Origin: Devosia sp.
GTDB lineage: Bacteria > Pseudomonadota > Alphaproteobacteria > Rhizobiales > Devosiaceae
Length of the DNA stretch: 64,000 nucleotides
NCBI RefSeq assembly: GCF_014860165.1
Contig: NZ_JACZKG010000027.1
Coordinates: 37,711 to 101,710 of the forward strand
Reading direction: 5' to 3'
Shown: positions 56,471 through 64,000 of the stretch, in pieces
Layout of the letters: each line of letters starts with the position of its first letter
Position numbering within the stretch: the stretch's first letter is position 1
Made by a program: the position numbers and the translations under genes
The notes under the pieces: model-generated
What the model was told of the DNA's origin: nothing
Seen by the model: only the letters and a program-made list of their open reading frames with translations
Database searches by the model: none

Positions 56471-58096
56471 ATGGCTGATCGTCCATCCGTATTGGCGCCG
56501 TTCCGGAACGAGACGTTCCGACTCTTGTGGCTGGCGACGCTGGTGTCGAACCTGGGCGGGCTGGTGCAATCGGTGGGCGCGGGGTGGATGATGACCACGC
56601 TAACCTCTTCGCACAACATGATCGCCCTGGTGCAGGCCTCAACCACTCTTCCCATCATGGTGTTCTCGATCGCTGCGGGAGCGCTGGCCGACAATTTTGA
56701 CCGGCGCACGGTGATGCTCGTCGCGCAGGGCGGCATGATGGTGGTGTCGTTGGCGCTTGCGGCGCTGGCCTTTTTCGGCCTGCTCAACCCGTGGCTGCTG
56801 CTGGCCTTCACCTTCCTGATCGGTTGCGGCACGGCGCTGTTCAACCCGTCCTGGCAGGCCTCGATGGGCGATATCGTGCCGCGCAGCGACCTGCCGGGTG
56901 CGGTGACGCTCAATGCCATGGGCTTTAACATGATGCGCAGCGTCGGCCCGGCCGTGGGTGGGCTGATCGTGGCGCTGGCGGGGGCGGCCGCGGCATTCGC
57001 GGTCAATGCGTTCTCCTACATACCGCTGATCGCGGCGCTCTGGCGCTGGCAGCCGGAGCGGGCGCCCAACCGGCTGCCGCGCGAGAGTTTCGGCAGCGCC
57101 ATGTGGGCGGGCATCCGCTATGTGTCGCTGTCGCCAAACCTGATGACGGTGCTGTTTCGCGGCTTCCTGTTCGGCTTTGCGGCGACCGCAATCCTGGCGC
57201 TGCTGCCATCGGTGGCGGCGGAATATGTGGGCGGCGGAGCGCTGATCTATGGCACGCTGCTGGGCTGCTTTGGCCTGGGTGCCATTGGCGGGGCGTTCCT
57301 CAATGGCCGCATCCGCGAGCGCTACAGCAATGAGGTGATCGTGCGGCTTGCCTGCATCGGCTTCGCTGCCAGCAGCGTGGCGCTGGGCTATAGCCGCGAT
57401 CCGTGGCTGAGCCACCTCGCGCTATTGCCCGCGGGCGCCTGCTGGGTGCTGGCATTGTCGCTGTTCAATGTCTCGATCCAGCTGTCCTCGCCGCGCTGGG
57501 TGGTGGGGCGGGCGCTGTCGCTCTACCAGACGGCCACGTTCGGCGGCATGGCAGGGGGCTCCTGGGTCTGGGGCCTGAGTGCAGACGCGCTCGGCCCGGA
57601 TGCGGCGCTGGTATTGGCAGGGTCGACAATGCTGCTCTGCGCGCTGGTTGGGTTCCGGCTGCCACTGCCGCAGTTCAACGCCCGCGACCTCAATCCGCTC
57701 AACACGTTCAACGAGCCGATCCTGGGGCTCGACCTCCGCCCGCGCAGCGGACCCATCATGGTGATGATCGACTACATCATCGCCCAGGAGGATATTCCGC
57801 GCTTCCTGGCGCTGATGGCAGACAGGCGGCATATCCGCATCCGCGATGGCGCCCGGCAATGGGCGCTGCTGCGCGACCTCGAGCATCCCGAGACATGGAC
57901 CGAGTCCTACCACGTGCCGACCTGGATCGACTATCTGCGGCACAACCTGAGGCGCACCAAGGCCGACGCGGAGAATGTCGAACTGATCCGCGCGCTGCAC
58001 CGGGGTGAGAACCCGCCGGTGGTGCGGCGGATGATCGAGCGACAGACGGTGCCGCTGCGCGACGACACGCCCCTGCGCGAAACGCCGGAAGTCTAG
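56471..58096 (+). CDS. MFS transporter (EntS-like) with C-terminal cytosolic domain
   Basis: 541 residues. Twelve predicted helices to ~residue 405 (motif A-like GALADNFDRRTVML; SVGPAVGGLIVALAG) followed by a soluble domain of ~130 residues (IDYIIAQEDIPRFLALMADRRHIRIRDGARQWALLRDLEHPETW), reminiscent of a ferredoxin-fold monooxygenase-like domain. Homologues export siderophores or drugs; substrate unknown. Same strand and 133 bases downstream of the MocR gene. Confidence 0.87.
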   Translation: MADRPSVLAPFRNETFRLLWLATLVSNLGGLVQSVGAGWMMTTLTSSHNMIALVQASTTLPIMVFSIAAGALADNFDRRTVMLVAQGGMMVVSLALAALAFFGLLNPWLLLAFTFLIGCGTALFNPSWQASMGDIVPRSDLPGAVTLNAMGFNMMRSVGPAVGGLIVALAGAAAAFAVNAFSYIPLIAALWRWQPERAPNRLPRESFGSAMWAGIRYVSLSPNLMTVLFRGFLFGFAATAILALLPSVAAEYVGGGALIYGTLLGCFGLGAIGGAFLNGRIRERYSNEVIVRLACIGFAASSVALGYSRDPWLSHLALLPAGACWVLALSLFNVSIQLSSPRWVVGRALSLYQTATFGGMAGGSWVWGLSADALGPDAALVLAGSTMLLCALVGFRLPLPQFNARDLNPLNTFNEPILGLDLRPRSGPIMVMIDYIIAQEDIPRFLALMADRRHIRIRDGARQWALLRDLEHPETWTESYHVPTWIDYLRHNLRRTKADAENVELIRALHRGENPPVVRRMIERQTVPLRDDTPLRETPEV

Positions 58097-58120
58097 CGCA
58101 GCGCTCCAGAGGAGGGCACT

Positions 58121-60388
58121 CTAGGCAGTGAACCGGGAAGCCGGCTGCAGGTTCGCCGTGGGCGGCGAGGCGGCATTGCTGGCCAGTGTCTCGGTCAGGG
58201 CATCGGCGGATACCGGCTTGGACAAAAGATAACCCTGAAGCTGATCGCAGCCCATGGATGCCAGGATGCGCTGCTGCTCGGTGGTTTCGACGCCTTCGGC
58301 GGTGACCAGCATATGCATGGCTCGGCCCAGTTCGATGATGGACCGGACAATGCCCTGGATTTCCTGGTCCTTGCCGATTGCTGATGTAAAGGACTGGTCG
58401 ATCTTGAGCTTGTCCACGCCATAGGTGCGCAGGTAGCTGATCGAGGAATAGCCCGTGCCGAAATCGTCGAGCGCAACCCGGATGCCGCGCGCTCGCAGGC
58501 GGTTCAGGGTGGATTGAACCAGCGGGGAGTTCTGCAATAACAGCCCCTCGGTAATTTCCAGTTCGAGGCGGCGGGCCGGCAGGCCGGTTTGCTCCAGCAC
58601 CTCGAACACCCGATCGGCATAGTGTTCGTCCCGGAACTGCAGCGGCGAGACGTTGACCGCCACCCAGGGGAGACTGGTGCCGGCCGCGAAGCTGCAAGCG
58701 GTGGTCAACACCCACGTTCCCAGCTGATCGATCAGCCCGCGGTCTTCCGCGAGGCGGATGAAGGTGGCCGGGGAAAGTCGGCCGCGCGTGGGATGATCCC
58801 ACCGGACCAGCGCCTCCGCGCCTACGATGGTGCTGGAAAGGGTGTTATAAATGGGCTGATAGACGAGACCGAGACCTTCCTCGTTTGCGAGGGCGGATCG
58901 GAGGTCCATTTCCAGCCCGCGCTGGTCGCGGACGTTTTCGTCCATCTGATCGACAAACAAGTGGTACCGTCCCCGGCCGTCACCCTTGGCGCTATAGAGC
59001 GCGATATCGGCCTGACGCATCAGCTCCTCGCCGGTGGAAGCTGCGTCAGACGTGGCGACCACGCCGACGCTGGCGCCGACACGAATCTCGTGACCGGACA
59101 GCTCGAATGGCGCGCCGATCACCTCGACGACCGTTTGTGCCAGGGACAATGCGAGGGAGGTATCGGCGAGGCCAACCTGGATGATGGCAAACTCGTCGCC
59201 CCCGATCCTGGCGACGGTGTCCACGTCGCTGACGCAGGCCGACAGGCGCTGCGCCACCGCCTTGATGAGTTCATCGCCTACCGGATGCCCCAGCGTATCG
59301 TTGACATGCTTGAAGCGATCCAGATCGAGGTAGTGCAGCGCCACCATGGCGCCCGAACGCCGCATATGCGCCAGCGCCTGCTCCAGCCGATCCTCGAACA
59401 GGGCACGGTTTGGCACGCCCGTCAGCGCGTCGTGAAATGCAAGATAGGAGGCCTCTGCGCGACTGTGCTCCAGCATGGCGCTTGTGCGCCTGAGGCGCCC
59501 GAGCAGCAGGGCAGCGGCCAGCGCGGAAAAGGCCAGGGCCACGGCCAGGGCCGGCGCCGTTTCCCGTATCAGGGCATATGCCGGCTCGTCCGGCACCCAG
59601 GTGAAGAAGCCGATGATCCGGCCGTTATTGTTGAGAATGGGCGATGCGACCTTGTCGCCATCGGCGGCGTCAAATTGCGAATAACCGATACCATCTATGG
59701 CGTACTTCTTCGAGATCTCCTCGGCGACCTTGTCATTGATCTCGCGGATCGAGACATGGACGAATTCGGACCCCGGCGATTGCTGGACAGCGTCGCTGCT
59801 CGGCACGATCGGGCGCAAACTGATGATTGCCGGCTCGCCGCCCGGGAGGGCCACGATGTCTTCCACACCAAGGCCCGTCACCGAAGCGGTGGAGTCGCTC
59901 TCATCGGCCGATGCCACAGCCATTGCGTCGCGCAAAGTCGTCACCAGTGGCGTAATGACGTCGCGGACGGTCTCATAGGCTGCCGGGTCGGAGGCGGCGC
60001 CATCGTGTGCCGCATGGGTCACCTCATTGGCGCTGTCGAGAATGTAAACCTCATCGTGCCCGAAGTAGTCGCTCATCCAGACGGTGAGGTTTTCCTCGAT
60101 CCATGGCGCGTTGCCGGATCGGAGGTTCAGGACGGCGTCATCCCAGATGGCGGAACTGTTCTGCTCGACCGGTATGCGCGCGGCAATGTCGGCCAGCCCG
60201 GTTTGGACGGCGCGGGCTTGTCGGGCTATCGAGCGATCATCGATCCGCGAGGCGGCCCACCACCCAAGGAACCCGACAGCGGCGATCAGCGCCAGGGCGA
60301 ATACGATCGACAGGTTGGTAATCTGGCGGGAAAGGGGGGACTGTCGTGTGTTCAATTCGGGCCTCGGCACCCAAAGGTACCGCCTCAA
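58121..60388 (-). CDS. GGDEF-EAL cyclic di-GMP protein with periplasmic CHASE4-like sensor
   Basis: 755 residues. Two membrane helices (residues ~25-45 and ~275-300) flank a periplasmic sensor (VEQNSSAIWDDAVLNLRSG, WMSDYFGHDEVYILDSANEV), CHASE4-like. The GGDEF domain is intact (RIGGDEFAII), lacking the RxxD inhibitory site. The EAL domain is intact (GAEALVRWDHP, ITEGLLL, DDFGTGYSSISYL, TAEGVET), so phosphodiesterase activity is likely. Net output cannot be told from sequence. Confidence 0.9.
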   Translation of the reverse strand: MRRYLWVPRPELNTRQSPLSRQITNLSIVFALALIAAVGFLGWWAASRIDDRSIARQARAVQTGLADIAARIPVEQNSSAIWDDAVLNLRSGNAPWIEENLTVWMSDYFGHDEVYILDSANEVTHAAHDGAASDPAAYETVRDVITPLVTTLRDAMAVASADESDSTASVTGLGVEDIVALPGGEPAIISLRPIVPSSDAVQQSPGSEFVHVSIREINDKVAEEISKKYAIDGIGYSQFDAADGDKVASPILNNNGRIIGFFTWVPDEPAYALIRETAPALAVALAFSALAAALLLGRLRRTSAMLEHSRAEASYLAFHDALTGVPNRALFEDRLEQALAHMRRSGAMVALHYLDLDRFKHVNDTLGHPVGDELIKAVAQRLSACVSDVDTVARIGGDEFAIIQVGLADTSLALSLAQTVVEVIGAPFELSGHEIRVGASVGVVATSDAASTGEELMRQADIALYSAKGDGRGRYHLFVDQMDENVRDQRGLEMDLRSALANEEGLGLVYQPIYNTLSSTIVGAEALVRWDHPTRGRLSPATFIRLAEDRGLIDQLGTWVLTTACSFAAGTSLPWVAVNVSPLQFRDEHYADRVFEVLEQTGLPARRLELEITEGLLLQNSPLVQSTLNRLRARGIRVALDDFGTGYSSISYLRTYGVDKLKIDQSFTSAIGKDQEIQGIVRSIIELGRAMHMLVTAEGVETTEQQRILASMGCDQLQGYLLSKPVSADALTETLASNAASPPTANLQPASRFTA

Positions 60389-60457
60389 ACCCTAACGACA
60401 GATCAAAAGCGCAATTACATTGCAATTTGTGATCGCATTGTAGCCATACGGCTCATG

Positions 60458-60721
60458 TCAGGTTTGGCGGCTCGCTGGACGGGGTATCCGTTCCGCGGCA
60501 AAGCCGGGCCAGGTGCGGCTGCGGGAGTTGATAAGCATGTCGACCGAATAGCTCTTTTCTGGATATTCCAGCGCGATTTGAGCCAGCAGGTCCTGACCCT
60601 GCTCCAGCTCGCGATAGAGCGCATCACTGTCCTCGCGCGTGAAACCACCCACGGCCATAGTCCACGCCTTGAGCAAAGAGCGGTACTTGCTGATAAAGGC
60701 GGCGGCTTCCTGGTTGGTCAT
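60458..60721 (-). CDS. Small hypothetical protein
   Basis: 87 residues, MTNQEAAAFISKYRSLLKAWTMAVGG..., ending ERIPRPASRQT. It contains acidic helical segments (EDSDALYRELEQGQDLLAQIALEYPEK cut into shorter helices) and no recognised domain or signal peptide. The start at 60721 is inferred; ribosome site weak. It lies alone downstream-divergent from the secreted protein genes. Confidence 0.5.
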   Translation of the reverse strand: MTNQEAAAFISKYRSLLKAWTMAVGGFTREDSDALYRELEQGQDLLAQIALEYPEKSYSVDMLINSRSRTWPGFAAERIPRPASRQT

Positions 60722-60915
60722 GGAATGGTCCCGATCACGAACGACGTTAGCCTCACCAAGGATGCCGCAACTCTCCGATGCGGATATCCGGCCAGGGTTG
60801 GGCGCCGCATTGAATCTGGGCGCCAACAGGGCAAGCGTATGGCATTGCCGCTGTTGGAACGATGACGCGTCTCGTCAGGGTTTTGTCAGCCACACAGGAG
60901 TAAGGGTAGGGCACC

Positions 60916-61389
60916 ATGAAACGCTTATCGTTCGCAATCGTGCTTGTGGTCCTGGCGATCCTGTCGCAGCCCGTGTCGGCACAAGGACAGGGACAAGGGC
61001 AGGGGAACGGCCAGAGCTCCGGTGAAAATGGAGGTGGCCAGGGCGGCGGCAACGGACAGGGACAGGACGGGAATGCCGGTGGCGGAGGCAATGGCCAGAA
61101 CGGCAATGCCTTTGGCAATGACAGCGGGGAGGGGAAAGCAAACGGCCCCCCCTCAGGCGCAACAGAACTGTCGGAAGACGATGCGCTCACGGCCGTTGAG
61201 TCGGGCAGAGCGGTCGAACTGGCGACCATCCTTCCCGATGTCAGGGCCAGGACCGGCGGCGAAGTGATCAATGCGCAATTGCAGCAGGTGGGGGCATTCC
61301 TCATCTATGCAGTGACGGTACTGACCCCTTCCGGACAGGTCCTCACCGAGCACTATTATGCCAGTTCCGGCGCGCATGTGGAGCGATGA
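60916..61389 (+). CDS. Secreted Gly/Gln/Asn-rich protein with PepSY-like C-terminal domain
   Basis: 157 residues: signal peptide (MKRLSFAIVLVVLAILSQPVSAQ), a low-complexity segment of GQG, GNG and GGG repeats (~residues 24-75), then an ~70-residue domain (DALTAVESGRAVELATILPDV, GEVINAQLQQVGAFLIYAVTVLTPSG) resembling the PepSY fold. Function unknown. GGAGTAAGG lies upstream of the ATG. Confidence 0.7.
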   Translation: MKRLSFAIVLVVLAILSQPVSAQGQGQGQGNGQSSGENGGGQGGGNGQGQDGNAGGGGNGQNGNAFGNDSGEGKANGPPSGATELSEDDALTAVESGRAVELATILPDVRARTGGEVINAQLQQVGAFLIYAVTVLTPSGQVLTEHYYASSGAHVER

Positions 61390-61512
61390 AGCTGTACCTT
61401 GCGACAGGCTGACACGCCTATTATCGAAATTTCATGTTTAAAATCAATAATTTAGTGGAACCTATGATGTTTCACTTTGTTGTCCTGCGGGGGGCGCCAA
61501 AGGAGAAATTAC

Positions 61513-61923
61513 ATGCATAAGCTCACGTCCCTGGCACTTGCTGGTGCCATCATGTTCGCCCCTGCCGCGTTCGCGCAGGAGGGCACCGTAACCGTTGACA
61601 TTGCCGGTGTCACAGCTGACCTCGCCGCCAGCCTCGGGATCGATGTCGATGACCTACCCTCGAGCGTGCAGCTCTCCGCAGAAGCTGCCGCAGAAGCCTG
61701 CGGGGTCGATGTGAGTGCACTGGGCGACACCTGCGTGGCCGTCACCGCGACAGACGCGCTGGGCGCCGCCATCGAGGACCAGGACGACGACGGTCCAAAC
61801 GAAAACAGTGCACGCGAATTTGCGCCGGGGCAGCAGGACGGACCGGCGCGTGATTCCGCGCCCGGCCATCAGGACGGCGACGCCAAGGATTCGGCGCCCG
61901 GCCAGATGAAGAAGAACGACTAA
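61513..61923 (+). CDS. Small secreted protein with APGxQDG repeats
   Basis: 136 residues. Signal peptide MHKLTSLALAGAIMFAPAAFAQ, a short domain with two cysteines (EACGVDVSALGDTCVAV), an acidic linker, and three copies of a 10-residue repeat (FAPGQQDGPA, SAPGHQDGDA, SAPGQ) at the end. No family recognised. Start at 61513 with AGGAG upstream. Terminator follows. Confidence 0.7.
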   Translation: MHKLTSLALAGAIMFAPAAFAQEGTVTVDIAGVTADLAASLGIDVDDLPSSVQLSAEAAAEACGVDVSALGDTCVAVTATDALGAAIEDQDDDGPNENSAREFAPGQQDGPARDSAPGHQDGDAKDSAPGQMKKND

Positions 61924-61931
61924 AGCAACAG

Positions 61932-61953
61932 GGGCCCGGCTTCGGCCGGGTCC
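61932..61953. terminator. Bidirectional terminator hairpin with UUCG loop
   Basis: Stem GGGCCCGGC/GCCGGGTCC (one G-U pair) around a TTCG tetraloop, between two convergent genes. No strong T-tract on the plus strand; TGTTGCTTT follows on the minus. Confidence 0.65.
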
Positions 61954-61954
61954 G

Positions 61955-63148
61955 CTACCTGCCGGCGGTTCGCGGCAGAAGCCCGATGGTGGCGAAGGTG
62001 ACGATCGACACGACGCCAAGCCCGACGATTGTCCAGATTGCTCCGGCAACCCCTGATGCCCCGATGAGAAGCGCCAGGCAAAACGGCGCAACGGCCGAGG
62101 CGATCTGGCGGGCGGAAGACAGCCAACCCAGTCTGGCGCCATAGTTCTCCCGGCCCATCAGTTGCAGGGGAAGCGAGCCCGACACGATGCTGATCAGGCC
62201 CGAGCCGAAGCCGAACAGCACGGCAAACAGGATTGCGCCCGGCAGCGAGGGCGCCGTCAGAACCAGCGCCAGCGCGCCGAGCGGCAACAGCATGGCAGCG
62301 ATGATGGCCACCCTGGTCGGCAGGAAGCTTCTGCCCAGGAAGAGCAGCCGGCTGAGCACCTGTGCGGGGCCGAACAGGCTGGTGACCAGCAAGCTCCCGG
62401 CGCCCAGCCCAAGACCCTGCAGCAGTGGAATGATCTGCATCAGCACCGCTGAGAGTATGAAGCCCTCGATGGCAAAGCCCAGTAGCATCAGGCCGAAGCC
62501 GGTCGAGCGGTTTGGCCCCTGCAATGCACCAGCGGGGGCAGGTGGTGTGGCGCTTTCCTGCGGAGCGGGCGTCACGTCGGGCCTGGGGAGACGGGAGAGC
62601 CAGTAGTGGAGCGGCGCACAGACTACAAGGTTGAGCCCGGCAAACACCAGATAGGCGCCGCGCCAGTCTATCAAGGTCAGCAGGACGCCGGTCATTGGCC
62701 AGAACAGCGTCGAGGCGAAGCCAGCGATGAGCGTCAGATGGGTAATGCGCTTCTGGGCGTCCCGCCCGCCGGCCTGGACGATGGCGGCAAAGGCAGTTGC
62801 ATAGAGCACGGCGCTGGACGCCACCTCCATGGCGACCAGAGCGATGGCATAGGCCGGGCCACTGGGGGAAAGTGCCGCAGCCACTAGGGCAATGGCAGCC
62901 GCGACCGAGCCGATCGCCATCGTTCGGGCTGCGCCGAACCTGTCGGCGAGGTGTCCGGCAACCGGGGCTAGCAGCCCGCCGGCGAGCAGGGCCACCGTCA
63001 GCGCGCCATAGACCCATTGGGGTGACCAGCCGAACGCGAGCCCGATTTCGGGGGCGAGCACGCCGAAGGAATAGTACAGGGTGCCATAGCCGATGATCTG
63101 CGTGATACCCAGCGCCCAGATGGCACGGGCAGGCAGGTGGTCCTGCAT
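61955..63148 (-). CDS. Major facilitator superfamily transporter
   Basis: 397 residues, twelve predicted helices in two halves with a cytosolic loop near residue 190-215 (PRPDVTPAPQESATPPAPAG). Motif A-like GHLADRFGAARTM follows helix 2. Substrate unknown. It lies 48 bases downstream of phoB on the same strand, so it could be read from the phoB transcript. Confidence 0.87.
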   Translation of the reverse strand: MQDHLPARAIWALGITQIIGYGTLYYSFGVLAPEIGLAFGWSPQWVYGALTVALLAGGLLAPVAGHLADRFGAARTMAIGSVAAAIALVAAALSPSGPAYAIALVAMEVASSAVLYATAFAAIVQAGGRDAQKRITHLTLIAGFASTLFWPMTGVLLTLIDWRGAYLVFAGLNLVVCAPLHYWLSRLPRPDVTPAPQESATPPAPAGALQGPNRSTGFGLMLLGFAIEGFILSAVLMQIIPLLQGLGLGAGSLLVTSLFGPAQVLSRLLFLGRSFLPTRVAIIAAMLLPLGALALVLTAPSLPGAILFAVLFGFGSGLISIVSGSLPLQLMGRENYGARLGWLSSARQIASAVAPFCLALLIGASGVAGAIWTIVGLGVVSIVTFATIGLLPRTAGR

Positions 63149-63196
63149 GGCGGTCTCCGGGTCGGCGGTGCGGCGGGTCCTCCGCTCCGGCAGGAC

Positions 63197-63919
63197 CTAT
63201 CTGGCCGCCGCGGCGACGGGCTGGTTGGCGGCGAAGCGCTCATCGAAAGCATAGCCGGCGCCGCGTACCGTGCGGATGGGATCGGATTCGCGACCGCGAT
63301 TGATGGCACGGCGGAGACGGCCGATATGGACGTCGACGGTCCGCTCATCCACATAGACATCGTTGCCCCAGACGCCATCGAGCAGCTGCTCGCGCGAATA
63401 GACGCGGCCGGGATGGCGCATCAGATATTCCAGCAGGCGATATTCGGTCGGGCCCAGATGCACGTCTCTGTTGGCGCGGCGGACGCGATGGGTGGTGCGA
63501 TCGAGTTCGAGATCGCCGACCTTGAGCGCGGCCGTGACGAGGTTGGGATTGGCGCGGCGCAGCAGGGCATGGATGCGGGCAGCCAGTTCGGGCACCGAGA
63601 AGGGCTTGACCACATAGTCGTCGGCACCGGTGGCGAGGCCCCTGACCCGCTCTTCTTCCTCGCCGCGGGCGGTGAGCATGATGATGGGGATACGGGAGGT
63701 TTCTTCCCGGGCGCGCCAGCGACGGCATAGCTCGATCCCGGAGACTTCCGGCAGCATCCAGTCGAGCAGGATCAGATCGGGCAGTTTCTCCTGCAGGGCG
63801 CGCTGCGCCTCCTCGCCGGTCTCGGCGGTGACGACGCGGAAGCCCTCGGCTTCGAGATTGTAGCGCAGGAGGATAGCGATATCGCCTTCGTCTTCGACAA
63901 CGAGGATGGTGGCGGGCAT
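63197..63919 (-). CDS. phoB: Phosphate regulon response regulator PhoB
   Basis: OmpR-family regulator activated by PhoR under phosphate limitation. Receiver domain with phosphorylated Asp53 in LLDWMLPEVSG, conserved Thr in MLTARGEE and Lys in VVKPFSVPEL; winged-helix effector domain with LGPTEYRLLEYLMRHPGRVYSREQLL and VDVHIGRLRRAI. N-terminal LLRYNLEAEGF is a PhoB signature. Start at 63919 (MPATILVVEDE) with CGGAG upstream; 63937 is an alternative. Length is 240 residues. Confidence 0.92.
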   Translation of the reverse strand: MPATILVVEDEGDIAILLRYNLEAEGFRVVTAETGEEAQRALQEKLPDLILLDWMLPEVSGIELCRRWRAREETSRIPIIMLTARGEEEERVRGLATGADDYVVKPFSVPELAARIHALLRRANPNLVTAALKVGDLELDRTTHRVRRANRDVHLGPTEYRLLEYLMRHPGRVYSREQLLDGVWGNDVYVDERTVDVHIGRLRRAINRGRESDPIRTVRGAGYAFDERFAANQPVAAAAR

Positions 63920-63970
63920 AGGAACGTGCTCCGTCATTCGGGCCAAAGCCCGATGCTTCAAAATGGGCCT

Positions 63971-63992
63971 CCCTCCCCCTTGAAGGGGAGGG
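63971..63992. other. GC-rich hairpin upstream of phoB
   Basis: CCCTCCCC/GGGGAGGG inverted repeat near the window edge, similar in composition to the hairpin at 3118-3141. Possibly a dispersed intergenic element; the upstream gene is outside the window. Confidence 0.4.
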
Positions 63993-64000
63993 GCGGGGAG

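Overview
The window is a GC-rich, gene-dense chromosomal segment from an alphaproteobacterium. The gene content (separated carA and carB, dnaG followed by rpoD with an acidic spacer, ohr/ohrR, Tad-type pilins, DUF1328, DUF2277 and HlyU-family proteins, short-form QueF) fits Hyphomicrobiales, and I suspect a Devosia-like genus. That placement comes from gene content and recall, not from a database search. I see no rRNA, tRNA, CRISPR array, insertion sequence or prophage; most of the window is core chromosome with small accessory modules.

Layout. 0-8 kb: truncated TPR-methyltransferase, threonine aldolase, a phytanoyl-CoA-dioxygenase-like enzyme, carB, and an AraC regulator divergent from a covalent-flavin oxidase. 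9-13 kb: HD-GYP protein, AraC regulator plus epoxide hydrolase, THUMP RNA methyltransferase. 14-19 kb: a sugar-type TIM-barrel/Gfo-Idh-MocA operon behind a clear operator, a translationally coupled sulfotransferase-like/class IV aminotransferase pair, YCII/DGPF and GST genes. 19-24 kb: clpS, small membrane protein, GNAT, ABC exporter pair, the ohr-ohrR peroxide module with its operator. 24-30 kb: periplasmic RNA-degrading pair (RNase T2 and CpdB), then an active zinc metallopeptidase followed by a catalytically dead paralogue. 30-42 kb: carA, yqeY, an interposed block (GGDEF protein, HdeD-like protein, TadE-TadE-TadG), dnaG, rpoD. 42-50 kb: queF, LLM oxidoreductase, envelope proteins including an OmpA-family protein with a long alanine-rich repeat, yjbQ, TauE exporter, SIMPL protein. 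50-58 kb: the last two steps of a Weimberg-type sugar-acid pathway behind a GT-N3-AC palindrome, and an aminotransferase divergent from a MocR regulator, with an MFS exporter downstream. 58-64 kb: a membrane GGDEF-EAL protein, two small secreted low-complexity proteins, an MFS transporter and phoB.

Themes. Several genes concern nutrient scavenging and the envelope: RNase T2 would produce 2',3'-cyclic nucleotides that CpdB hydrolyses in the periplasm, and phoB lies in the same window. Three proteins act on cyclic di-GMP (HD-GYP, GGDEF, GGDEF-EAL). Convergent genes are packed so tightly that four gene ends share or abut palindromic stop codons (CTAG twice, TAGCGCTA twice). The best leads for novelty are the sulfotransferase/aminotransferase pair, the pseudo-metallopeptidase, the inverted unit inside the OmpA repeat, and the operators without a visible cognate regulator.
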